64,000 bases of DNA from contig NW_019211456.1 of the NCBI RefSeq assembly GCF_002443255.2, forward strand, positions 57,331,578 to 57,395,577. The letters run 5' to 3'. Origin of the DNA: Varroa destructor (taxonomy: Eukaryota; Arthropoda; Arachnida; Mesostigmata; Varroidae). Each line of letters starts with the position of its first letter. Position 1 is the stretch's first letter. Below are positions 40,101-47,900 of the stretch, piece after piece. The translations under genes were made by a program, and so were the position numbers. The notes below the pieces were generated by a model. The model was not told the DNA's origin and made no database searches. It saw only the letters and a list, made by a program, of their open reading frames with translations.

Positions 40101-42595
40101 ACACGCAAGGGTAGGTAACTAACAAATTCTGTCTAAAGTAAAAGTAAAAATTTTCTCTAAAAAAAGTATAATTATAGAACAAGCGATGTTAGCCTGGTGT
40201 GCCAGGATCCCAAGTTACAGTACACGATATCGTTTTGTATAGGCAATTGAGAAATATGACGGAGCAAAACTAAGAAGATCTCATAGTACTCTATCATTTC
40301 TGTCGTTTTCTCGTGATGATTCCTCTGCATCCATCTACCTAACGAGCAGGCAAAGACGTCGGCCTTCTAAGCCGTTCCGTGGAACAGTAGCGAACGTCGA
40401 ATCAACCCAGGTGTTTTTAACCCGTATATATTGCACGTAAAATGTCACGTCAATACAGACCACGGTTTATACACGATGCAAGATGACAATAATAATAGTC
40501 ACGACTCCGCCATGCATCAGTTCGTAGTCCAGCTAAATATTGTTAAAACTTTTCACATCAGGGCAGTTATATACGTGGAAAATTAAGCCTGTTTACGAAC
40601 GTGTGAGATTTTCACTCACGGAGGAGCAAAATGAAAAATTTCGTAAAAGACCTGAACAATCGACACGAAAAACTTATCATCTAAGTTTGAAGAACAAAAG
40701 AACAGTGCCTCTTGCTAATCTAGCAGACGAAATACCTAAATATTACTATGAAACATAACAGTAACTTAGAAACTAATATACATATCACATCGGAATATGT
40801 CGGCTTTTATATACCTGAGAATACTTAGTAGTAGAAGACATTTTCCAGTCTGGTGCCTCAGGATTAGTATTAACCTAGCATTAGCAAATAAGCAACTAGT
40901 TAGCTACCGTACCAAATCTAAAGAAAGACTCAAGCGACGCAGTCGCGCCGCAAATGGCGTTTCTCATCACGGCATAAGCCTCAAAAATGAGAATAAAGTC
41001 AGCCACACATAGCAAAGGGATCCATTTTACAGGTCGAACTTATCTAAATCCAATGTTTATTAGCTAAACATGGTAATCTAAATAAGTTCGACTCTGGGCG
41101 TACACACAGCCCGTTTCGTGCTGGTAGTCAACCACTTGAAGTAATGGCCAATGGTTCTAATATCAATCGTGAAGGGCGTAAAAAACAAATGATCTCGATG
41201 AGCGACTAGGAATAAAGCACTACGCCAAGCCAACAGTCGCACAGCAGAACTCACATAGTAACCTCAGAAAATATAGCATAAAGCTAGGCGTAGGAGTCGA
41301 TATTGCCTGCAGTTGCACCAAATAAAGCACCTTAATTTGCCTAACAGCAGCATGCGTGAAATACTATAGAAACATTAGCTTCAAACGCTTTGTTACCCTG
41401 TATCACTTCACTTCTAGCACTTGAAATTAAAATCTATGCTATAGTAGAGAAAAATGCTTCCTGATAATTAAGGGAGCAGTCGCTCCATTTAGGGAGCCAC
41501 GTTAACCTAAGCTATCTAGAGTTCCCTAATACTCACATGGCGAATTCAGTGTTGAGTTGGGCTGAAGCAGTGGGGCTTCGCTAGCTGTCGATGGGTTGTA
41601 CGGCAATGGTAAACCGAACTGGTTCGAGGACGGTCGCGGCTGGCTTACAGATGGAAGTCGACCCAGATATGTCGGCTGTTGATAATTGGACTGTTGTGGT
41701 CGAGCAAACTGCGAGGACTGGTAACCTGCATAACCAGCGTGGAATGAGGACGGATTCTGGTTATTGACGTTGCGTGTATTTCCATAACCTCCTGCAGGAT
41801 TTCCAGCGTTACCTCCGTCAAATATGCCACTACTACCTCCACCTAAATACTGGGGACGTTGGTTGTTGTTGTAGGGGGCTGGACGGGGCACCTGGCTGTT
41901 TTCGTTGTTGTGGTTGTACGTACTGTGGTAGTAATTTGGAGGTTGTGGATGATTGTGGTAGAACTGTAAGGATGAGGTTTGCCCCGGTGGCTGTCGGTAT
42001 GTAGCAGGTCTGAACGAGAAACCATTACCATAAGGTGGGTGTAAGCTGAAGCCGCCGGAGTTGAAGCCAGGGTGGTAGCCAGGGTTATACGATGGTTGGT
42101 GATAGCCAAGAACCGGCTGTGGCGGTTGCTGCTGTTGCGGATAAAATGACGCTGGCGTTGGTGTGTAAAAGAAAGAATTTGCAAACGGATTTTGCTGAAA
42201 AAAGGTCTCGGGGAGATTTGGAAAGAACGGAGTCTGGAAACTAGATGGCCCATAACCATATGTTTTATGAGGACAGCAGACTAGTGGTCGTCGGTTGGAA
42301 AATCCGCAAAGGCTGCTTCGCGCAAAAAACTCATTTTCGAACGCTACATCGCATTCGGAGTAAGCAACGCACTGGCCCACCCCTCCCTGGAACGAGCGAC
42401 AACCCTGCGAGCGGCTCGTACCAACGGGAACCCGCACGCGACCCTCAATCTCCTCTAGAGCCTGAACCGTTAAGTTATCGCCCCCGCTGCTGCCTCCGTT
42501 CGATGGGACAATCACGCCAGTTGCCAGGATGGCCTTTGCGGTTGATTGCACTTCATTTCCGGGTGTGCTTGTACCTGCAGGTACCGCTTCAAATT
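17061..42595 (-). CDS. Clip-domain trypsin-like serine protease (CLIPD/proclotting-enzyme type), 7 exons, 5' end missing
   Basis: This is a secreted zymogen that would act as an activator in an extracellular proteolytic cascade such as clotting, melanisation or Toll signalling. Joined minus-strand exons are 42595-41537, 36282-36206, 34776-34658, 27181-27029, 26787-26666, 20974-20826 and 17225-17061. All introns are GT-AG and the phases agree at each junction, giving 614 residues plus stop. The order is: six-cysteine clip domain, a linker of about 245 residues rich in P, N, Q, G and Y, activation site KR|IVGG, His in TAAHC, Asp in NDIAIL, Asp189 in DTCRGDS, and Ser in GDSGGP. Asp189 with Gly216 and Gly226 predicts cleavage after Arg or Lys. 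Cleavage after the Arg of KRIVGG implies activation by another trypsin-like protease. A Cys just before the activation site (PYCG) and the Cys of PICVP probably hold the two chains together. The clip exon needs an upstream exon ending one base into a codon; no certain signal-peptide exon was found. Assignment to the clip protease family is secure; the cascade is inferred. Confidence 0.95.
17226..20825 (-). other. Protease intron between last two exons
   Basis: A 3.6-kb GT-AG phase-0 intron. It contains no coding exon that I can support. The only structure noticed is a short hairpin (7-bp arms, A5 loop) near 18470-18493. Confidence 0.85.
20826..20974 (-). CDS. Protease exon: LCAG and Asp189 (DTCR)
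   Basis: A 149-bp exon between acceptor tttccag and donor CGG|gtgagc. It encodes [17 protein letters not shown], then [16 protein letters not shown]. The Cys of LDTC and the Cys of LCAG form the C168-C182 pair. The Asp of DTCR is residue 189 in chymotrypsin numbering, giving trypsin-like specificity. Position 192, next to the active Ser loop, is Arg, where Gln is usual. It ends exactly before GDSGGP in phase 0. The exon has no long ATG-started ORF in its own frame, so an ORF-only annotation would miss it. Confidence 0.94.
21358..22155 (+). mobile_element. Mariner-family transposase relic (internally deleted)
   Basis: All recognisable pieces lie in one frame, in the correct mariner order. 21358-21564 has an HTH-like start ([12 protein letters not shown]) and a linker resembling GRP-acid-LK ([12 protein letters not shown]). 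Around 21811-21850, MITSDKK then stop then TTFDND matches the first catalytic block TGDEKW...YDN, with Asp at 21823. Around 21905-21990, NNMLLCFW, stop, [14 protein letters not shown] is the WWDWKG..YELLP block. The end, [12 protein letters not shown] (to 22155), matches the family's C-terminal RWQKVI..NGAY. About 100 residues holding the second and third catalytic Asp appear to be missing between ELLPPG and this end, although LYLHD near 22084 could be a trace of the second. In-frame stops make it inactive. I could not see terminal inverted repeats. It lies antisense in a protease intron. Confidence 0.85.
23440..24610 (+). pseudogene. Cytochrome P450 pseudogene, CYP4-like
   Basis: CYP4 landmarks appear in order across shifting frames. 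A substrate-region strand and helix C come first ([12 protein letters not shown], then [14 protein letters not shown], where W..AKK replaces W..xRK). [15 protein letters not shown] follows near 23880. The I-helix is [20 protein letters not shown] (24018-24077), where the oxygen-binding AGxxTT is degraded. After a frameshift comes [11 protein letters not shown]. The K-helix is ESL-stop-F-stop-PIVPII (24208-24243), where the ExxR Arg codon has become TGA (24217-24219), the change expected from CGA to TGA. Then CEGRFRRVP and FIPFFNRF. Near 24551-24600, [13 protein letters not shown] resembles the heme loop with the FxxGxRxC core deleted and the Cys lost. No introns are evident, which could mean a retrocopy or an originally intron-poor gene. 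Not functional. Antisense to the host protease. Confidence 0.85.
26666..26787 (-). CDS. Protease exon: PICVP and AGWG core
   Basis: A 122-bp exon between acceptor tttcacag and donor G|gtaagt. It encodes [17 protein letters not shown] and then [12 protein letters not shown]. The Cys in PICVP is the partner of the linker cysteine in two-chain clip proteases. The AGWG strand is diagnostic of the S1 family. Only 241 bp separate it from the upstream exon, the shortest intron of the gene. Confidence 0.95.
26788..27028 (-). other. Short protease intron
   Basis: A 241-bp GT-AG phase-2 intron. Nothing else is visible in it. Confidence 0.9.
27029..27181 (-). CDS. Protease exon: catalytic aspartate (NDIAIL)
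   Basis: A 153-bp exon between acceptor atgcag and donor AG|gtacat. It encodes [17 protein letters not shown], then HPQFNN and TYLNDIAIL. The Asp of NDIAIL is the charge-relay residue. RLGEH and the NDIAIL context are typical of clip proteases. It ends with AG, completed by A of the next exon to Arg. The donor has T>C-type weakness at +4/+5 (gtacat) but no nearby alternative keeps the frame. Confidence 0.95.
28466..28510. repeat. GC-rich inverted repeat, 11-bp arms
   Basis: GCAGGTGCCCT and its exact reverse complement are separated by 23 nt that itself contains a small GGGACCC palindrome. It stands out against the AT-rich intron. Confidence 0.9.
32791..32844. repeat. Inverted repeat with inner stem
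   Basis: CGAAGGAAGC and its exact reverse complement flank a 34-nt loop. The loop contains GAGAA....TTCTC, giving a two-stem foldback. Confidence 0.8.
34090..34120. repeat. (TA)n microsatellite
   Basis: 31 bp of alternating A and T. It makes a poly-Ile-Tyr stretch in a false minus-strand ORF. Confidence 0.97.
34471..34498. repeat. 28-bp near-perfect palindrome
   Basis: Arms CTGACTATTGAAC and GTTCAATAGTCAG (13 bp, no mismatch) around a central GT. It lies in the intron just after the catalytic-His exon. Confidence 0.95.
34555..34585. repeat. Perfect hairpin, 12-bp arms
   Basis: Arms ACGAAAGGATCA and TGATCCTTTCGT around a 7-nt loop. It lies 56 bp from the preceding palindrome and 72 bp from the exon boundary at 34658. 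Confidence 0.95.
34658..34776 (-). CDS. Protease exon: catalytic histidine (TAAHC)
   Basis: A 119-bp exon between acceptor ttgtag and donor GT|gtaagt. It encodes the first beta-barrel strands, [18 protein letters not shown], with the catalytic His and the C42-C58 disulfide pair. It ends with two bases (GT) that join G of the next exon to give Val. Two strong hairpins lie 73-187 bases into the following intron (34471-34498 and 34555-34585). Confidence 0.95.
34777..36205 (-). other. Protease intron
   Basis: A 1.4-kb phase-0 intron containing an A-tract (34810-34827). No supported gene. Confidence 0.85.
36206..36282 (-). CDS. Protease exon: activation site KR|IVGG
   Basis: A 77-bp exon between acceptor ttatag and donor CTT|gtaagt. 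It completes PYCG and encodes [20 protein letters not shown] followed by PWL. The Arg-Ile bond in KRIVGG is the zymogen activation site; the new Ile N-terminus inserts to pair with the Asp before the active Ser. The Cys in YCG is the usual linker cysteine that keeps the clip chain disulfide-bonded to the catalytic chain. It ends in phase 0. Confidence 0.95.
40003..40052. repeat. TA/TG-rich simple repeat
   Basis: Alternating TA with interspersed G, then CACACATGCATACATA. Confidence 0.9.
41033..41092. repeat. 60-nt extended foldback
   Basis: Outer arms GTCGAACTTAT/ATAAGTTCGAC (11 bp), a partly paired middle, and inner arms ATGTTTA/TAAACAT (7 bp) with a 5-nt loop. The shape and size resemble a small pre-microRNA or an internally deleted foldback element. 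Confidence 0.8.
41537..42595 (-). CDS. Protease exon: clip domain and long low-complexity linker
   Basis: The exon follows an acceptor (atttcag, AG at 42597-42596) and ends at donor T|gtgagt, leaving one base that combines with AC of the next exon to give Tyr. It encodes 352 full residues. Cysteines at exon residues 65, 75, 81, 96, 106 and 107 have clip spacing (C-9-C-5-C-14-C-9-CC). The stretch before the clip is Gly/Ser/Val rich. After the clip come about 245 residues rich in Pro, Asn, Gln, Gly and Tyr with no cysteine, as expected for the flexible linker of CLIPD-like enzymes. The region is much more GC-rich than its surroundings. Long ORFs on the opposite strand and in other frames (for example 42245-42631 plus) are shadows. 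The 5' splice site choice is good but not proven; translation stays open upstream to 42680. Confidence 0.92.
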
Positions 42596-43909
42596 CTGAA
42601 ATTGACCATAAGCACATTTCGACAAATTTAACGACGTGGCAACATCTTTGTGACACCATACACGTATACACGTAATTCACACGCAGACATTCCTGAATGC
42701 TAAAAGGCGAATCATAGCAACCACAAAAACTACACTCTTATATAATACAAGTTATTCGTAAGTATGCAGATTTGATTTTAAATCAGTAAATAAAAGTGGT
42801 CAAAAAAGCCACTCCGTTATTTGGCCTACAACTCCGTAGGACACTTACAATATGTTACTTCTTTAGCTATACAAAGTAATTTTACAAAGTAAGTTATACG
42901 AAGCTGAAATGTACTGATTGCGCTTTTATTCTTAGGACCCACAGCGAATGGTAGCGCACACGGTTAACGGAATTTCCTTTGTCGACTAAGATCTGGGTTT
43001 ACGGTATTGACCTCACACGTTGCTATGACAGAAAGCAGTCTTAATGAAAATATTATTAGCTTATTCTATCTTATGTTTACCAAACTAGATATTGCAATTT
43101 TTTTTCCTATAAAATTTGAACCTAATCATCTGTAATCATTGACAATAATAACAATAATAATAATACTTGAGCACAAGTAAACTTAACAATAGTCAATGTT
43201 CTGTGCGAACGAGCTACAAATTAAACTCTTAATTACGTTGTGCATAGGCAGCACTAATGAAGGCTGTTTTTTTTTTTAGAAAAAAAAAAGTTGCGAACTC
43301 TAATGCTGATTTTTTTTTTATTCTTTTCTAATGACGACGATGTAACGAACGAAATAGTCAGTCTAGATATCAAATCATAATAACAATAGTAATAATTAAA
43401 ATAATTTAATCTAGTTGACAATAATCAAGGGCTTGTTAGCAGCATCTCCTATCAATCAAAACAGGACATAAACATTTTTCAAAAAATTATTGTATTTTGT
43501 AAGCTTGAAAGTAGTTGCTCGTTAAATGTTTATTTAATCATCTTGACAAAGCGTATTGATAATTAGCACTAGTTAGTGAATATAAAATGGGATTGACTGC
43601 ATTTCTGGTTTTTAATATTTAAAGCAAATGCTAAAACTGGCCGCCTAGGCCGTCGCGCTAATTGAGCTTGTTCCTATTGAATATTAATCGCACAGAAAAT
43701 CGCGCATCCTAAAAGAAAGTATCAAATCAAACTAGCATCTATGGCCCTACTTCTAGACGTGCTAATTGGTATAAGCAGATTTTGCAGGAAAAATCTTAGC
43801 TCTTTTAGGCTATATCGACAAATACGAAAATCTGAAAGACCATTAATGGAAATATTTGCGACGTCAAATTAGTCAACGTGCGCAATGCAGCACCTAAATC
43901 CTGACATTT
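42596..43909. other. Non-coding DNA upstream of the clip-domain exon
   Basis: Very AT-rich, with no exon seen. The clip exon's acceptor implies this is intron or transcribed leader. Confidence 0.6.
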
Positions 43910-44430
43910 TCAAGAGCCTGGAGTGGAAGGACATTTACTTAAAGGTGAATGCAGACTATAACAAGGACGCACAAATGGAAACAACAATATCAATGGCAGT
44001 CTGATATTTGGGGGAGCGTGCACCATAAAAATCAGTGGAATCAGCATACAATTGTGTCTTATGCCGTCGACAGTGACCTTCCTTATAAAAGCATGACGAA
44101 ATACCTTGTTTGCACCAAACAAGTTTACGCAAGGAGCGGGGGGCTTCGTTAGAACTTTAATATGAGGCGACAGTCACATTTGAGCAAAGAAAACGTAGGT
44201 ATTGAGCGGACCGTTTTGTATATATATATATATATATATACAGTTCTATCTTCCACTTATGTTGCTGTCTTAGTTCCAGTAATAGGATTTTTTCATAGCT
44301 TCCATAGCACAAGGCCACAGAAATGAAGCAGCCTCGAATAGACACTCCGCGTAGCTCAGCGCGTTGTTAGTGTAATACATGAAAGGCAGGTGGTGCAGAT
44401 CAAAAGGTCCTTTGAAACCCTCGCGCGACT
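43910..44430 (-). pseudogene. Probable cytochrome P450 relic (CYP2-clan-like)
   Basis: Two minus-strand ORF pieces fit consecutive P450 segments. At 44430-44320, GPFDLHHLPF then YTNNALSYAECLFEAASFLW resembles the D..LPyT.A.l.E..R..S...P segment around the K-helix, with the ExxR Arg replaced. At 44090-43960, KVTVDGIRHN then MLIPLIFMVHAPPNIRLP resembles the following V.l.GY.iP.GtmviP..w.vH.Dp..W.dP block. The spacing between them is too long, a TA repeat (44219-44240) lies between, and no heme-binding FxxGxRxC was found. I read this as a decayed fragment with an insertion. The similarity is moderate and rests on pattern only. The 100-N gap at 44833 may hide the upstream part. Confidence 0.42.
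44219..44240. repeat. (TA)n microsatellite
   Basis: 22 bp of TA, inside the probable second P450 relic. Confidence 0.95.
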
Positions 44431-44832
44431 TTAGCAGAAGTACTGTTACAATAGTCACAATGACATACACAATAGTATAAGCTATTTGTTTTTCCCCATA
44501 TCCGAGACTATGCACTGACGCGGACGGTTTTACATACTAAGTAACGTTGTTTACGAAATTGTCACTTCGGAAGATGGGCGTCAGCGATCGTCCTTTCGCT
44601 TCACAGAGCTATTATGAGCCCGAGATAAATATTCCTAAAGTCTAAGAAACATTGAAAACAGAAATTAACACATTGTAGTATATTGTTTGTTCTAATCAAA
44701 ATGCGCGTTTCTAATATCCATAACATAAGCAACTCTTGTAGCGTTCGGCTTTTGGTCCAATGTATGCTGGGAAGGGTATGGACCAGCAGATTTAATTTCA
44801 ATTTGTTTTTGCGAAAAAAAAATACATATATA

Positions 44833-44932
44833 NNNNNNNNNNNNNNNNNNNNNNNNNNNNNNNNNNNNNNNNNNNNNNNNNNNNNNNNNNNNNNNNNNNN
44901 NNNNNNNNNNNNNNNNNNNNNNNNNNNNNNNN
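44833..44932. other. Assembly gap (100 N)
   Basis: Exactly 100 N, the conventional placeholder for a gap of unknown size. It is bordered on the left by A-rich and TA sequence, where an assembly would be expected to break. Features crossing it cannot be trusted. Confidence 0.99.
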
Positions 44933-47900
44933 ACGTTTTGAGAAGAACATATAAGCGAATAAGTGAGTGACAATGAATAACAGGGCATTCCGTCAGTTGC
45001 GATACACCGGGCATTCAAAAAAGCTGCGATTTTATTTAGTAGGCACATCATGTACAGATACATTTAATCAAACAGACAGTGGCGTTAAGTCTGTACAGCG
45101 AAGACAGAATAATATTTTTGAGCTACGTAACAGAGACAATTTAGAATTCTAATATTTTTGTTATTAAAAGCTGATCAATATGGCATAGCACGTTCAGACC
45201 ACGATAACTTTATGACGGACCAATTGATGATACTCGGTGAATTTAGTCGCTATCAGTAAATCTTTAAAAGTAAAACTAGAGCAGTTATTACCACTTAAGA
45301 GCTCAATTGCAACGAACGGAATTCAAAAATAGTTCTGTATTGGTTGACATATTAAGTTGCTTCTTGCCACCGTTTAACTGGCACTTTCCATACATGGAGG
45401 AATACTATTTTACTAGATTTTCTCGTATACAGCTGATTACTGGTTGAAGCTCATTGTATGTGTATATATAATTTTTTTTTAACCTATTACATTCGTTACC
45501 ATATAGTCATAAGTACAGGCATGAATACCTCTCATATGGGTCAAACATAAGGGTATCTTTACCGCTGTTTTCGAATGCCGCTCCGACTAAATAGGTTGTG
45601 CCCAGTAGGGCTACGGCGAAAGCCGATGAATACATAACAGTCGTTGTACCCCGTACAGAAGATTCTGTAGAACTTTAAAGGTAAATGGGGTCGCGTGTCC
45701 AGTGTAGTTTAAGCACTGATGACTAATGAATCTTCTTCGTTTTTTTTTTTATAGTACTTCACCGACCGACACAATATAACAGGCTCAGAACTTTTGTCAC
45801 TGTTGTCCGTTTGGGCTCTCTTGCGGTGGTACAGCAAAAACCGCTTTGGGTATCAGTGTATTTGTTAACTAAGTTCGTTCGAAGTCGTACGAGTTTTGCG
45901 AAACACGTGATTTGGGAGCCCCCATGTACAATCGGCGTTTACCGACTTGGCGCATCAGTCTATAGCAGGAAGCGCCGCAACACAATCAACGTGTCCGAAC
46001 AAAAACGATTCCATAGGACACTGGACCGTTCTCACCAACAAAATCTCAACAAACAATAATATCTCGCGAATTCAGATGTTAGTTGTTTAGCAAGCGAATT
46101 GAAGGTGATCTCACTGGTCCTGAAATAAGATCTAAATTGCCGGATCCCAACGTGGGTGATTTTGTAAGCCAACAGCTATAACCAATGACGACTGTGAATT
46201 CGGGGTTTCGTACGCACTGTGTGACACCCTGTGCTGGTCAACAGTGGGACTGCCGACAGCCGGTCTTCAATGAAACTTTCCTTTAGCACAAGAAAGAGAA
46301 AAAAAGCTTACTTGGCTTATCAAAGGCACTTTTCTAATTGGCATTCTACTAGCCCCAGACAGATAGTTATCCGAGAAGATCGAATGGAAAACCCCGCGCA
46401 ATTCCCACTTTCCATAGTATCAAGATTTTCTGTGTGACTCTCTGTCAGCTCATGTTTATGTCGATCCTATGAATGACGAGCGGGGCAGGCAAAGAAGGTA
46501 GTGGTCACCGCAATACAAAGTTGCTGATGACAACAATAGCAAGACCCACAATGGTCCTTAAAGTAGCCTGGTAGCACCACTAACTTCAGTAAATGATTAG
46601 ATAAACAAGAAGTTCCGCATGCTGTGTAATACGAAGTTAGAGCACCAGACCGCCAAAGGAACAGACGGACTAACTGATCCACGAACATACACCAAATAGA
46701 GCACAGATAGACGCACACAATTGAGACGGAGAGAGAAGGACCGACTGTCTGACAGACAGGCACATGCGACTTCTACGCGAGGCCGTTGTCTATCCAGCCG
46801 CTGCTACAACTATTACTACTGCCAGTCGCGGAGGCGACGACGGCGCCGAGATAAAGATGTGGAAAGAGTGAGTAAAAAAACCGGCAAAATAGCAGGATAC
46901 AGCCTGCGACACCGGTGCCGCGTCTACATAATGTAGATGAAGACTTGTTGCCGTCATGGCTATGACTGGATGTGTTATTTGGTAATGGTAGCGCTGTTAT
47001 TGTTCCTGCGGCCGCCAACGAGGATGGCGGTCGTGGTGTTGGTGAATAGCAATGTCGGCGCTGTCTCGTTTTCCTGTTGAACGGAAATACTCTTTCATAT
47101 GGATAAGCATATCCGTAAGCTTATGATGATTTATTCTCTCGATCAGAAAAACTTAAAACTGTGGAATAACGAGCAAAAGAACACCCAACAACGAATCTCG
47201 ACAGGGATTATTACGTAGCTTAACATAAACGTCAATGCAGCAAAAAGAGCTAATTCTTCTTATTGTAAGGTAACCAATGTGTCGTAAAAGGGCAAATAGA
47301 TACATTAAGTAAAAGTAAATTACCGTTAGCTGTGGAGCTGATCGAGGACCTAAAAATGTAGAAAAAAGATGATGGATCTTACTTTGGACTTGCCCAACGT
47401 GTGTTTGTCAAAACCGCAGATCGCAACGGATGTGACGCTTAGCGAAAGCATGGAAAGCTTTGGAAGTGTTTAGATACGAATGGATTTCGACAAGCAGTCA
47501 TCCAGCTTAAAGTTTTTTAGTACATTAAAGCATTAATAATAAAACTAGCTCAAGGAAGATGAAAACGTCTTGAGAAGAATTGAAGAAATTGCTTTTTACA
47601 AAGCGTACATGAGATCGTAACATTCTTCCTAGCTTTTGTGGGCTTTGTTTTATTGTATATCACTAAAATTTAGTATTTTCCGTGATAGGCTGGCTTTCAA
47701 AAATGAACAAATCATTGTTTCTTCAAAAATTCAGCATAGAATTTCATAGTTACATTTCAAAGGAACTGCCTTATTTTTCGAACATGTAAGTTTCGAATAT
47801 ATTAGACGTATTACGTTACAACGACTCTAACGGTTTCGGTAGCGCAATGACTCTGAAGTTCAGTTAAACTTTTCGTTACCAAAATTAGCCCTGGCATAAA

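Larger units (their letters stand above)
36283..41536 (-). other. Protease intron upstream of activation-site exon
   Basis: A 5.3-kb phase-1 intron with a TA-rich repeat (40003-40052) and a 60-nt foldback (41033-41092). Overlapping ORFs of about 100 codons on both strands at 37043-37378 have no recognised homology and no codon signature that I can defend. Confidence 0.85.

Noticed and set aside
41843..42631. Long ORFs in other frames and on the plus strand over the clip exon
   Set aside because: Shadows of the GC-rich, repetitive coding exon.
44345..44410. Possible tRNA (GTAGCTCAGCGCGTTGTTAG resembles an A box)
   Set aside because: No B box (GGTTCRANNCC) at the right distance and no acceptor-stem pairing.
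46467..47018. Minus ORFs considered as a signal-peptide exon for the protease
   Set aside because: The longer one starts at GTG, not ATG; the ATG version lacks a proper hydrophobic core, and the good donor gtatgt is in the wrong phase.
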